DNA of 22,435 bases, taken from the NCBI GenBank assembly GCA_052034865.1, contig JBPOIC010000022.1:1-22435 (forward strand). Reading direction: 5' to 3'. The notes under the pieces are model-generated. The model was not told where the DNA came from, did no database searches, and worked only from the letters and a program-made list of their open reading frames with translations. Origin of the DNA: JBPOIC01 sp052034865 (lineage in GTDB: Bacteria > UBA10199 > JADFYH01). Positions 15,161-22,435 of the stretch are shown here, in pieces. Within the stretch, counting starts at the first letter, position 1. Every line of letters starts with the position of its first letter. Made by a program: the position numbers and the translations under genes.

Positions 15161-16030
15161 TTATTGATATTTTCGTCGCGTTTCAAGAGTACCCCGGATT
15201 TTTTTTCCCCGCTCTAAAATTTTAAAAAGTTCTTTTTCATTCCCTGACTCCAGAATTCTTTTAAACTTTCCCAGCTCAACTTCGAAGCGGTGAACCATTC
15301 TTAAAATTTCTTTTTGATTGGCAAGACAGATATCTCTCCACATTTCTGGTGAGCTGGAAGCCACGCGAGTCATGTCGCGCATGCTCGGCCCCATTACGCG
15401 CAATAGTCGAGCGGGAGGCATTCCTTCGTAGGTATTGGCAAGAGAATAAGAAATAACATGCGGAAGATGTGAAGTGGCAGCGAAGATCTGATCATGTTCA
15501 TGGGCATCCATCCATAAAACCTCGGATCCCAATTTTTTAACCCATCGGGAAAGTTTGTTACGCAAAGCAACAGGTGTTTGAATGGCAGGCACTAAAATCC
15601 ATTTGCGTCCTACGAAAAGATCGGACTGAGCTGCTTTCATTCCGGACTCTTCAGTCCCTGCAATGGGATGGCCTCCAATGAAGTGAATTTTCCTGAATTT
15701 TGCAACCTGCTGAATAATTTCACGCTTTACGCTTCCCACGTCCGTAATGAGCGTTTTTTTTGAAACCCGTGGGAGAATCTGCTGGAGGATAGGAAGGATC
15801 TGCTTAACAGGAGTAGCAAGAATAATCAGATCTGAATCTAAGAAGTGATCCTCAATTTTCAAAAAAGCCTGATCCACAGCCTTTCTTTTAAGAGCCAGAC
15901 GGCAATCTTCTTCGGAGGGAGAAATTCCCACCACCCTTTCGGCCAAGCCTTCCTGCCTTGATTTTAGGGCAATGGAGCCACCGATAAGGCCCAGGCCAAT
16001 GATAAGCACTTTTCTAAAGAGAGGTCTCAC
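15161..16030 (-). CDS. tyrA: prephenate dehydrogenase
   Basis: TyrA oxidatively decarboxylates prephenate (possibly arogenate) with NAD(P)+ on the way to tyrosine. It is 289 residues, the monofunctional form without a fused chorismate mutase or ACT domain. The Rossmann motif is GLGLIGGS at 12-19. The catalytic region has HPIAGTEESG with His121, SHLPH at 187-191, and the helical dimer domain follows. Its GTG start overlaps the pheA stop in the sequence GTGA (16030-16027), indicating translational coupling; AGGGA about nine bases upstream is the ribosome site. Prephenate versus arogenate use and NAD versus NADP cannot be settled by eye. Confidence 0.94.
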   Translation of the reverse strand: MRPLFRKVLIIGLGLIGGSIALKSRQEGLAERVVGISPSEEDCRLALKRKAVDQAFLKIEDHFLDSDLIILATPVKQILPILQQILPRVSKKTLITDVGSVKREIIQQVAKFRKIHFIGGHPIAGTEESGMKAAQSDLFVGRKWILVPAIQTPVALRNKLSRWVKKLGSEVLWMDAHEHDQIFAATSHLPHVISYSLANTYEGMPPARLLRVMGPSMRDMTRVASSSPEMWRDICLANQKEILRMVHRFEVELGKFKRILESGNEKELFKILERGKKIRGTLETRRKYQ

Positions 16031-17106
16031 TGGGCATTTCCCTGTGGATAAGAACCTAAGATTTTAAGAAATGAACAAAACCGTTCCATGCTTTTGAGCG
16101 CGTGTTTCACCTTGGGATCTTCCTGATGACCATCCAGATCCACAAAAAAGATGTATTCCCATGCCTTCCCTTTGAGAGGGCGTGATTCAATTTTTGTAAG
16201 ATTAATCTGCTCTTTCGCTAAAGGAGCCAGTAGACGGTGTAAAACTCCCACCTGATCTTTCGTAGAAAACATGATGGAAGTTTTATCATTTCCAGTAGAG
16301 CCACATTCCTGCTCTCCAATGATAACAAAACGGGTAAAGTTTCCTGAGTGATCCTCCAGATGCCTGGCTAAAATATTTAGATGGTAATGGGATGCTGCAT
16401 ATTCCGAAGCAATAGCTGCGACTCTTTTTTCAAGCGTTGAGATTTTGGCAGCCTTGGCAGTACTGGTCGTTTCAATGATTTTTACGTGCGGAAAATGGCT
16501 ATCAAGCCAGCCTCGGCATTGAGCAAGAGCTTGAGGATGTGAATAGATTTTCTCAATCTGAGAAAGATCGTTTTCTTGAGAGAGAAGATTGTGGACGATC
16601 GGGATTTTAATTTCACCGCAAATGCGGAGAGGATATTCGGTAAAAAGATCTAACGTGTAGCTCACGACCCCCTCGGTTGAGTTTTCGATGGGAACAACAC
16701 CATAGTGAGCACGCTTGCAGGCAACCTCCTGAAATACCTTTTGGATGGTTTCCTGTGGTACAAAGTTGGCGGAAAGGCCAAAGCGTTTGATGGCTGCCTG
16801 ATGGGTAAAGGTACCTTCAGGTCCCAAAAAGGCAAGTGAGAGAGGGTTTTCCAAGGCAAGTGATGCAGAAAAGATTTCCCGGAATAGAGTCTCTATGGCT
16901 TCAGGAGGATACGGACCCGGGTTCGCTTTTTTTAAACGGGTTAGAATTTTTTCTTCGCGTTCAGGAACGTGAAAGGGGCTTTTTAAACTCTTTTTAATCT
17001 TTCCAATCTCAATAACATACGTACCTCTTTTTGAGATCAGCTGGATGATCTTCTGATCGATCTCATCGATTTTTTTCCGAAGATCCTGAATTTTTTCTGG
17101 ATTCAT
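16027..17106 (-). CDS. pheA: bifunctional chorismate mutase / prephenate dehydratase (P-protein)
   Basis: PheA converts chorismate to prephenate and then to phenylpyruvate for phenylalanine synthesis. The 359 residues hold three domains. An AroQ chorismate mutase lies at about 1-85 (LRKKIDEID with Arg10, Arg27 in SKRGTYVIEIGKIK, and PEREEKIL). Prephenate dehydratase is at about 90-265 (GPEGTFTHQAA, ENSTEGVV, SHPQALAQCRGWL, and NFTRF with catalytic Thr258). A regulatory ACT domain is at about 275-352, with GVLHRLLAPL and ESRP at 307-310, the phenylalanine-binding motifs, so feedback inhibition by phenylalanine is likely. The ATG at 17106 lacks a strong ribosome site. It starts 33 bases after the glycosyltransferase stop and overlaps tyrA by four bases. 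Confidence 0.95.
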   Translation of the reverse strand: MNPEKIQDLRKKIDEIDQKIIQLISKRGTYVIEIGKIKKSLKSPFHVPEREEKILTRLKKANPGPYPPEAIETLFREIFSASLALENPLSLAFLGPEGTFTHQAAIKRFGLSANFVPQETIQKVFQEVACKRAHYGVVPIENSTEGVVSYTLDLFTEYPLRICGEIKIPIVHNLLSQENDLSQIEKIYSHPQALAQCRGWLDSHFPHVKIIETTSTAKAAKISTLEKRVAAIASEYAASHYHLNILARHLEDHSGNFTRFVIIGEQECGSTGNDKTSIMFSTKDQVGVLHRLLAPLAKEQINLTKIESRPLKGKAWEYIFFVDLDGHQEDPKVKHALKSMERFCSFLKILGSYPQGNAQ

Positions 17107-17139
17107 AAAGAAAGATTACAAAAGAATTGGAGAGATTTG

Positions 17140-18633
17140 CTAACGACTATTTGGAGCGAGAGCCAGTACTGACCTTGCCTGAAATAGACCCATGAGCGCA
17201 ATGTAGAAGTAGCCAATCTGAAAAAGAATAATGAAGGGAATGGAAACGTACACACGTTGCTCAATGACGTAGCTCAAAGCAAACGAGAAGTAAGCCCCCA
17301 GAAAAAGCTCGACAAAGGTAATCCAGTTGAATTGATGAATGTACATTTTGTTTTTCCATTCATCGGACTTTTTCTCAATGGCGTATTTGGGTGTGCGATT
17401 AAAAACATTATTGTAGTTGAAGAGCGCCTCAACCACTGCTTTAGCATTGTTCACGGAGATGCCAATCCCCAGGGCCAGATTGAAAGGAATATATTTAATT
17501 CTTTTTTTCCAGTCTGCGTAGGCCTCACGCTGAGCGCAGGTGTAGAAAAAAGTCACCGAGAAAGTCGCAGAAAGGAAGAGAGGTAAATCTATATAAAACG
17601 AATGAATCCAACCCAGTTGATAGCGGAAATAAATCGAAAAAGGCATTAAGAGTGAGAGAACCACCATCAATAGGTAAGCAAAATTGTTTGTCATGTGGAA
17701 CAAGGCTTCTACTTTGGCCCGAAAAGGAATCTTTGCGCGAATGATCTGAGGAACCAGTTTTTTAGCTGTTTGAATCGAACCTTTTGCCCAACGATGCTGC
17801 TGAGCCTTAAAGGCGTTCACCTCAACAGGCAGTTCTGCAGGCACCACAACATCTGGAAGAAAAACGAATTGCCAACCTTTCATTTGAGCACGGTAAGAAA
17901 GATCGAGATCTTCTGTGAGAGTATCGTGCTGCCATCCTCCTGCATCTTCGATACAACTGCGTCTCCACATACCAGCCGTTCCATTGAAATTGAAAAAACG
18001 CCCTGAACGATTACGTGCAGTGTGTTCAATCACGAAGTGGCCATCAAGAAAAATGGATTGGGCGAGGGTAAGCAGGGAATAGTCCTGATTGATATGTCCC
18101 CAGCGTGCTTGCACCATTCCGATTTTAGAACTCTCCACAAAATGAGGAACCAATTGCTTTAAAAAGTCTTTTCCCGGAATAAAGTCTGCATCAAAAATGG
18201 CAATCAGTTCGCCTTTGGCGACTTTCATTCCAGCCTGAAGAGCTCCAGCTTTAAAACCTTCACGATGAACACGGTGAATTAAAGTAATAGGATAGCCCTG
18301 TCTTGCGAAGTTTTGAACAATGCGACGGGCGGTTTGTGTCGTTTCATCGGTAGAATCATCTAAAACCTGAATTTCGAGACGGTCACGAGGATACTCGATA
18401 TTACACACGGCCTGAACCAGGCGTTGAAGGACATATTTTTCATTATAAATCGGGAGTTGGATTGTGACGAAAGGAATTTCTTTGATCTCATCGAATGGGA
18501 GGGGGCGAGTAATTCGGCGATCTTTATACCGATAATACAGATAGGCCAGATGATAGCGATGAACACCAAATACGGCCAGGACAGCGAGAATTGCAAAATA
18601 AACCCCAATAAATGAATAAAGAAAAATTTCCAC
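17140..18633 (-). CDS. family 2 glycosyltransferase, CslA/cellulose-synthase-like
   Basis: An inner-membrane processive glycosyltransferase of the type that makes beta-linked polysaccharides (cellulose or mannan-like). In 497 residues there is an N-terminal membrane helix at about 3-24, a cytosolic GT-A domain at about 50-300, and several C-terminal helices (about 316-337, 345-366, 437-457 and 461-483). Catalytic elements are all present: DD at 92-93 (VLDDSTDET), FDADF (DAD 148-150), TEDLDLSYR (TED 240-242) and QQHRW at 278-282. The order D, DxD, TED, QxxRW defines processive synthases. There is no PilZ domain in this protein. GTG start with ribosome site GGTGG four bases upstream. It is 33 bases ahead of pheA, with a promoter and a large hairpin immediately upstream. 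Sugar and linkage cannot be deduced; the plant-CslA resemblance suggests but does not show mannose. Confidence 0.88.
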   Translation of the reverse strand: MEIFLYSFIGVYFAILAVLAVFGVHRYHLAYLYYRYKDRRITRPLPFDEIKEIPFVTIQLPIYNEKYVLQRLVQAVCNIEYPRDRLEIQVLDDSTDETTQTARRIVQNFARQGYPITLIHRVHREGFKAGALQAGMKVAKGELIAIFDADFIPGKDFLKQLVPHFVESSKIGMVQARWGHINQDYSLLTLAQSIFLDGHFVIEHTARNRSGRFFNFNGTAGMWRRSCIEDAGGWQHDTLTEDLDLSYRAQMKGWQFVFLPDVVVPAELPVEVNAFKAQQHRWAKGSIQTAKKLVPQIIRAKIPFRAKVEALFHMTNNFAYLLMVVLSLLMPFSIYFRYQLGWIHSFYIDLPLFLSATFSVTFFYTCAQREAYADWKKRIKYIPFNLALGIGISVNNAKAVVEALFNYNNVFNRTPKYAIEKKSDEWKNKMYIHQFNWITFVELFLGAYFSFALSYVIEQRVYVSIPFIILFQIGYFYIALMGLFQARSVLALAPNSR

Positions 18634-18646
18634 CGAACCACCTTTG

Positions 18647-18699
18647 AAAAAGCCTTTTTAAGTCAGCTTTTTGGCAAACCCAAAAGCTGACTTGAAAAA
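18647..18699 (-). promoter_or_regulatory. 5' leader hairpin with T-run before the glycosyltransferase gene
   Basis: On the minus strand AAGTCAGCTTTT (18693-18682) pairs with AAAAGCTGACTT (18671-18660), a perfect 12-bp stem with a 10-base loop. It is extended by four A-T pairs beyond one C-A mismatch. GC and five T (18651-18647) follow, then the ribosome site and the GTG at 18633. It resembles an intrinsic terminator, but it sits inside the leader rather than after a gene, so attenuation or a regulatory 5' structure is possible. Confidence 0.6.
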
Positions 18700-18706
18700 G
18701 CGGGTT

Positions 18707-18734
18707 ATTATGATTGATACTGCGCTTGTTTCAA
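18707..18734 (-). promoter_or_regulatory. sigma70-type promoter of the glycosyltransferase/aromatic operon
   Basis: On the minus strand TTGAAA (18734-18729) and CATAAT (18712-18707), each five of six consensus bases, are 16 bases apart. The predicted start near 18700 falls at the base of the leader hairpin. Confidence 0.55.
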
Positions 18735-19073
18735 AAAAATCCAGAGAACAAAAACTTCCTATCTATCAGAATTATCTAAAAAATTTGGCCGGTATTACTC
18801 AAAGATGAAGCGGCGTGTCAAGCCTATTGCCGAGTCAGAAACATCCATTCAAAATTTTGACTTTGGGTATTTATCCAACGATTTCTTACGCAAGCTTTTC
18901 CTGCCCTGCTTTTGCCGAAAACCTGCTGAATTATCGACCTTTTTTACAGAGAGTTGCTTGATTTTTTTTTTGATTTTTGCGGGATTTGAAAATGCTTGGA
19001 GAGCTCATCCAACTTGTCGCAAACCGGAGTGAATGAGGTTTAAATATTTACAAGGATATCGGATCCAAAAACA

Positions 19074-21056
19074 TTAACGTTTCATTTTCTCTTCGCCGAC
19101 CAAAACGAAATCCAATCTTCTTAAAGTAACATCCGCCTTTGCAACCTGGATTCGCACGCTATCCCCTATTCTGAAACGTTTTTTGGTTCGATTGCCTAGT
19201 AACTCATGATGCTTCTCATCGAACTGATAATGATCCTGAGTGAGATTTTTAATGTGAACCAGCCCCTCGACAAAATATTCGAGCAACTCCACAAAAAAAC
19301 CAAACTTCGTCACGCCAGAGATAATTCCATCAAACTCCAAACCGATTTTATCCTTCATGAATAAAACGACATGGAGATCCCGCACTTCCCATTCGGCTTT
19401 CATGGCGATTCGTTCACGTTTTGAACAATGCTCACTCATTTCCAAAAGGGTCTCAAAAATTTCTGATTTTTTCTTTTTGGCTTTTTTTTCCTTTAATCGA
19501 AGCGCCTCTTGCAGCAGACGATGAACAATAAGGTCAGGATAGCGTCGAATGGGCGATGTGAAATGGGTGTAATGCGTGAGGGCTAAACCAAAATGCCCCG
19601 TGTTTTTGGGGGCGTAAACCGCCTGCTTTAATGAACGTAAAAGAAGGGTATTGATCAAACGCTCATGCGGCTTACCTTTCACCTCATGGATGAGATTAGC
19701 GAGGTCTTTGGGAGCCAGGTTTTCGACTTCGGGGAGTCCATGCCCCAAGTTCTGTGCAAGAATTTTGAAATCTTCGAGTTTTTCAGGATTGGGAGTTTCA
19801 TGAATTCTATAAACCATCGGCAAACCCTGCGACTCGACAAATTCGGCTACCGCTTCGTTGGCAGCAATCATAAATTCTTCGATCAGCATATGTGAGGGCG
19901 TTCGGGGAGCTTTCACGATTGAGGTGGCAATCCCCTCCTCCATATCCAAAACAATTTCCGGCTCGGGTAAGTCGAAGTCGATACTGCCCCGTGCAATCCG
20001 TTTTTTTCTCAATAACCGAAAAAGATCAAAAGCCACTTCAAGGGCGGGCACCACACTCGCATAATGATCACGCAGGGTTTTATCCTCATCGATCATCATT
20101 TTTGAAACCTGCGTATAGGTAAGCCGCGCATGATTGCGAATAATTGCTTTGTAAAAATCTGATTTGATTCTGGATCCCTTGCGATCGTATTCGAGCTCGG
20201 CCACAAAGGCGAGACGATCCTGATGGGGAATGAGGCTGCAAAGATTGTTGGAGAGGGCTTCGGGAAGCATTGGAATACAGCGATATGGAAAATAGACTGA
20301 AGTCGCCCGCTGATAGGCTTCCTGATCCAGATGAGTATGGGGTTTTACAAAATGGGAAACATCTGCAATCGCAATGTAGATTTTAAATCCAGTCCGGTTT
20401 TTTTCGACGAAGATTCCATCGTCAAAATCACGGGCATTCTCTCCATCGATCGTGACGATCGGAAACTCTCTTAAATCACGCCGATCTTTTTCATTAAGAT
20501 CAGAGATATTGTCTTTAAAGCCCGCGACTTCCTTTAAAGTTTTTTCGGAAAAACCTTGAGGCAGTTGATGTTTGGCAATCGTGACCTCGACCTCCGCAAA
20601 AGGCTCTTCAGGGTCACCCAGAATCTGAGTAATCTCTCCCTCAAAAGGCTGGTTCCGTGATTTTGTACTCTCTGGAAATTGGGTCAGTTTTACCAAAACT
20701 AGTTGTCCAGGCTGTGCCTGAAGGGTTTTGGCCGGATGGATTTTTACTGAAATGGGAGCCGCTGATCCATGCGTAGTCACTCCCAATCCTGAAGAGGATT
20801 TCTTGAGAACTCCCACGACTTGACTTCTTGCCCTCTCGATAATTTTAAGAACTCGTCCTTCGGGTTTTTTGCGTTCTGGATTTTTATAAATCTCAATTTC
20901 AACCTGATCATCATCCATCGCACCGGCCAGGCCAGAGGGAGGAATAAAAACATCTGGCTGATCTGGATTTTTTGAAATCACAAATCCAAACCCATTCGGG
21001 TGAAGATCTAAAATGCCTATTATTTTACTTGTTGTCTTGGATGTCGTTCGGCTCAT
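19074..21056 (-). CDS. rnr: ribonuclease R (RNase II/R family 3'-5' exoribonuclease)
   Basis: A processive, hydrolytic 3'-5' exoribonuclease that degrades structured RNA, rRNA fragments and defective mRNA. It is 660 residues. N-terminal cold-shock-type domains span about 10-150 (HPNGFGFVISKNP, then DVFIPP). The RNB catalytic domain follows with DGENARDFDD at 204-213, keeping all four metal-binding aspartates (204, 210, 212, 213; E. coli 272, 278, 280, 281), and HFTSPIRRYPDLIVHR at about 500-515. A C-terminal S1 domain lies at about 570-650 (GVTKFGFFVELLEYFVEGLVH). It lacks the N-terminal helix-turn-helix and the long lysine-rich tail of E. coli RNase R, so it is a compact form. The ATG has AAAGGA seven bases upstream. 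It is the first gene of the minus-strand run, separated from the next by 440 bases. Confidence 0.94.
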   Translation of the reverse strand: MSRTTSKTTSKIIGILDLHPNGFGFVISKNPDQPDVFIPPSGLAGAMDDDQVEIEIYKNPERKKPEGRVLKIIERARSQVVGVLKKSSSGLGVTTHGSAAPISVKIHPAKTLQAQPGQLVLVKLTQFPESTKSRNQPFEGEITQILGDPEEPFAEVEVTIAKHQLPQGFSEKTLKEVAGFKDNISDLNEKDRRDLREFPIVTIDGENARDFDDGIFVEKNRTGFKIYIAIADVSHFVKPHTHLDQEAYQRATSVYFPYRCIPMLPEALSNNLCSLIPHQDRLAFVAELEYDRKGSRIKSDFYKAIIRNHARLTYTQVSKMMIDEDKTLRDHYASVVPALEVAFDLFRLLRKKRIARGSIDFDLPEPEIVLDMEEGIATSIVKAPRTPSHMLIEEFMIAANEAVAEFVESQGLPMVYRIHETPNPEKLEDFKILAQNLGHGLPEVENLAPKDLANLIHEVKGKPHERLINTLLLRSLKQAVYAPKNTGHFGLALTHYTHFTSPIRRYPDLIVHRLLQEALRLKEKKAKKKKSEIFETLLEMSEHCSKRERIAMKAEWEVRDLHVVLFMKDKIGLEFDGIISGVTKFGFFVELLEYFVEGLVHIKNLTQDHYQFDEKHHELLGNRTKKRFRIGDSVRIQVAKADVTLRRLDFVLVGEEKMKR

Positions 21057-21098
21057 CGGAAATCCTTTCTGAAAGCAGGCGAGCTGTATTCTGCCGGA

Positions 21099-21275
21099 AT
21101 GAAATTCTTTGCCTGGATATTTTTTTTGACGTCGGTATTTGTTTTAACTATAGGAAAAGCTCTTTTAGTTCACGAGCGCGCAGATACTGTTTTATTCCAT
21201 AAACTGAAACACCCTCTCACATTCATTGGGAAACAGGCAATCAGGTTCCTAAGACTTCCTCGCGAAGTAAACTAA
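21099..21275 (+). CDS. 58-residue predicted membrane microprotein
   Basis: I do not recognise this small frame, but it looks real. It starts MKFFAWIFFLTSVFVLTIGK, a lysine followed by one clear membrane helix (about residues 3-24). A basic, amphipathic cytosol- or periplasm-facing tail follows (HERADTVLFHKLKHPL, then FIGKQAIRFLRLPREVN). Composition is protein-like, without low complexity. The ribosome site is weak (CCGGA abutting the ATG). It lies in the 271-bp gap between the divergent rnr gene and the zinc-ribbon gene, 52 bases before the latter and on the same strand. The helix could also be an uncleaved signal anchor. No function can be assigned. Confidence 0.5.
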   Translation: MKFFAWIFFLTSVFVLTIGKALLVHERADTVLFHKLKHPLTFIGKQAIRFLRLPREVN

Positions 21276-21300
21276 AAAGACAAAAAGCCCTAAAAAGACA
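21272..21300 (+). repeat. 11-bp direct repeat
   Basis: CTAAAAAGACA occurs at 21272-21282 and again at 21290-21300, an 18-base period, between the microprotein stop and the zinc-ribbon gene. Too small to interpret alone; it could be a binding-site pair or chance in A-rich sequence. Confidence 0.4.
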
Positions 21301-21327
21301 TTTATCTTTAATAGATTAAGGTTCTTT

Positions 21328-21522
21328 ATGCCAAAGAAAGAACGCGATGACGAAAACCCGTTTGAAGAATACTGCCCAAACTGTGGCAAGTACCTTGCCG
21401 GGGAAAGCATTTGTCCGAATTGTGGAAATGAGATCTACAACGAAGAGGATCTGGATGAATTTGATGAGGATGAAGATGACGATTCTCCTGGTTATGAAGA
21501 TGATGAAGATGAAGACTTATAG
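21328..21522 (+). CDS. small zinc-ribbon protein with acidic tail
   Basis: A 64-residue cytosolic protein. Residues 16-33 hold two CPNCG knuckles (CPNCGKYLAG, then CPNCGNEIY) that should bind one zinc ion in a zinc-ribbon fold. From about residue 39 to the end, nearly every residue is Asp or Glu (DEFDEDEDDDSP, YEDDEDEDL). Similar small zinc ribbons with acidic ends occur in many bacteria, usually unnamed; contacts with a basic partner such as a nucleic-acid-binding protein are conceivable but unshown. The ATG at 21328 has AAGG six bases upstream. It is followed after 50 bases by a tRNA gene. Confidence 0.75.
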   Translation: MPKKERDDENPFEEYCPNCGKYLAGESICPNCGNEIYNEEDLDEFDEDEDDDSPGYEDDEDEDL

Positions 21523-21572
21523 AAGTTAGTCAAGCGGTTTTAAAAATCGTAGCTGTATTGAGCTGTATCTAA

Positions 21573-21656
21573 GCGAGAGTGGCGGAACTGGTAGACGCAC
21601 CAGATTCAGGGTCTGGCGTCCGCAAGGGTGTGGGGGTTCGAATCCCCCCTCTCGCA
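21573..21656 (+). tRNA. tRNA-Leu (anticodon CAG)
   Basis: All arms fold: acceptor GCGAGAG (21573-21579) with CTCTCGC (21649-21655) and discriminator A at 21656. The anticodon stem is CCAGA/TCTGG (21600-21604, 21612-21616) with loop TTCAGGG and anticodon CAG at 21607-21609, reading CUG. The long variable arm is typical of leucine tRNA, and the T arm GGGGG-TTCGAAT-CCCCC is at 21632-21648. The 3' CCA is not encoded and must be added after transcription. Just upstream AGCTGTAT is repeated at 21551-21558 and 21561-21568. Confidence 0.96.
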
Positions 21657-21829
21657 TTCCTTTCAGTGAATGACCGATTTGAAATTATCCCTATTCTTTA
21701 CGTATAAAATCTTCTGGACCTGATTGATCTCTCTCCCAACCCCAAGTAAAATTTGATTTATTTCTGAAACGGCTCTTTCCCCCAAAAACAGCAGTTTTAC
21801 GTCAAATTCAATTCATCTAAAGGCTTATC

Positions 21830-22435
21830 ATGTTCTCCAAAGAAAAGATCTCCGAGATTCTGGAAACTGCTCTCAAAAAAGGAGGCCAATGGGCCGATCT
21901 TTTTTTAGAAGAAACCCATTCCCACCAAGCTCATCTCTCGGATCAGGTAACCAAAAATATCGCCCAAAACACGTTATCCGGAGCAGGCATCCGTGTGGTG
22001 GCCGATCTGAAAGAATTTTACGCCTATACCAACGACCTGTCTGAGAAGGGCCTGCTTCAGATTGCCCGAGAAGTTTCAGAGGCTGTAGGTCAAAGCTCCC
22101 CTCAAGCTCCCGGAAAAAAAATTTCGTTCGAATCAAAATCGTCTACTTACTCCCAATCCCCTCGCTCTGTTTCCTGGGAGCATAAAATCGCACTCTTAAA
22201 ACAGGCCAATGAGCTCTGCCGAAGTGTTTCACCCAAAATCATTCAGGTGAATGTGGATTACTTTGATGAGACCCAACAGGTTCTGATTGCCAATAGCGAT
22301 GGACTTTACAAGGAAGATCGACGTATGCGCGGAAGGTTTAGCCTCTCTGCAGTTGCGGGTGATGGATCTGAAAAACAGGTGGGCTATGAGGCACCTGGGG
22401 CTCTGAAGGATTTCAGTTTTTTTGAATCTTTGGAT
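21830..22435 (+). CDS. tldD: TldD/PmbA-family metalloprotease, 5' part
   Basis: The frame is open from the ATG at 21830 to the window edge, 202 codons, so the gene is cut and its metal-binding C-terminal half is not visible. The visible part matches the TldD/PmbA N-terminal domain: an initial helix, ADLFLEETHSHQAHL, SGAGIRVVADLKEFYAYTND, and a strand-rich stretch QVLIANSDGLYKEDRRMRGR. TldD with TldE/PmbA forms a heterodimeric protease that processes unfolded peptides, including microcins and CcdA in E. coli. The ribosome site AAAGG lies about seven bases before the ATG. It lies 173 bases after the tRNA gene. TldD versus PmbA cannot be decided from the N-terminus with certainty; the AYTND element favours TldD. 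Confidence 0.82.
   Translation, partial: MFSKEKISEILETALKKGGQWADLFLEETHSHQAHLSDQVTKNIAQNTLSGAGIRVVADLKEFYAYTNDLSEKGLLQIAREVSEAVGQSSPQAPGKKISFESKSSTYSQSPRSVSWEHKIALLKQANELCRSVSPKIIQVNVDYFDETQQVLIANSDGLYKEDRRMRGRFSLSAVAGDGSEKQVGYEAPGALKDFSFFESLD

Larger units (their letters stand above)
18634..19073 (-). other. 440-bp gap between rnr and the glycosyltransferase gene
   Basis: No convincing gene is present. The part nearest the glycosyltransferase holds a promoter (18707-18734) and a hairpin with T-run (18647-18699). A second, weaker promoter is possible on the minus strand: TTGACA at 18821-18816 and TAATAC at 18797-18792, spacing 18. A run of ten T lies at 18962-18971. No clear terminator follows the rnr stop; only a 5-bp hairpin (TTGGA/TCCAA near 18997-19013) is seen there. 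I checked by eye for a c-di-GMP-I riboswitch core and saw none. Confidence 0.5.

Noticed and set aside
18805..19032. 75-codon plus-strand open frame in the rnr-glycosyltransferase gap
   Set aside because: No ribosome site, no recognisable domain, odd composition including a run from poly-T, and it opposes the leader and promoter signals on the other strand.
18700..19073. Riboswitch aptamer such as c-di-GMP-I ahead of the polysaccharide synthase
   Set aside because: Reading the minus strand I could not find the conserved GEMM core or tetraloop-receptor sequences; only the terminal hairpin is supported.
21873..22136. 87-codon minus-strand frame near the right edge
   Set aside because: It is antisense to the plus-strand frame with clear TldD/PmbA N-terminal similarity and a good ribosome site.

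Overview
The window reads as chromosomal DNA of a Gram-negative (diderm) bacterium of moderate G+C, roughly the mid-40s percent by eye. The diderm reading rests on an OmpA-family outer-membrane protein, a LapA-type inner-membrane protein, an IHF-beta-type DNA-bending protein and a squalene-hopene cyclase. The minus-strand order pheA-tyrA-aroA-rpsA-sppA-ihfB-lapA is the old proteobacterial block, in the variant with sppA inserted that I associate with Deltaproteobacteria sensu lato and allied lineages. The exact taxon cannot be fixed from this window.

Left part (1-8012): a possible lysine-rich gene tail, then a promoter, an OmpA-family porin-like gene and a strong terminator. recG and a YjbQ (UPF0047) gene follow on the plus strand. 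They converge on coaBC (CoA synthesis, minus). A 271-bp divergent region with a clear sigma70 promoter precedes a full-length squalene-hopene cyclase that carries an unusual, very A+T-rich internal segment.

Middle (8138-10229): a Cof-type HAD phosphatase (minus) is divergent from a KGG-repeat stress protein (plus). A YgjP-like zinc metallopeptidase with a GTG start follows.

Right-centre (10252-21056) is a long minus-strand run. In transcription order it holds rnr, a 440-bp gap ending in a promoter and hairpin leader, a CslA/cellulose-synthase-like glycosyltransferase, pheA, tyrA, aroA, rpsA (own promoter, own terminator), sppA, ihfB and lapA. The three aromatic amino acid genes are packed tightly (33-bp gap, 4-bp overlap, about 20-bp gap) directly behind the glycosyltransferase, so they may share its promoter. 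The cmk gene normally found between aroA and rpsA is absent, as is lapB after lapA.

Right end (21057-22435, plus): an easily missed 58-codon membrane microprotein, a 64-codon zinc-ribbon protein with a very acidic tail, a tRNA-Leu(CAG), and the 5' part of a TldD/PmbA-family gene cut by the window edge.

I see no CRISPR array, insertion sequence, phage gene or convincing new multi-gene system; most of the window is housekeeping. The observations most worth a second look are the promoter-hairpin leader in front of the glycosyltransferase/aromatic operon, the palindrome over the rpsA -35 box, the degenerate A+T-rich segment of the hopene cyclase, and the missed microprotein beside the acidic zinc ribbon.
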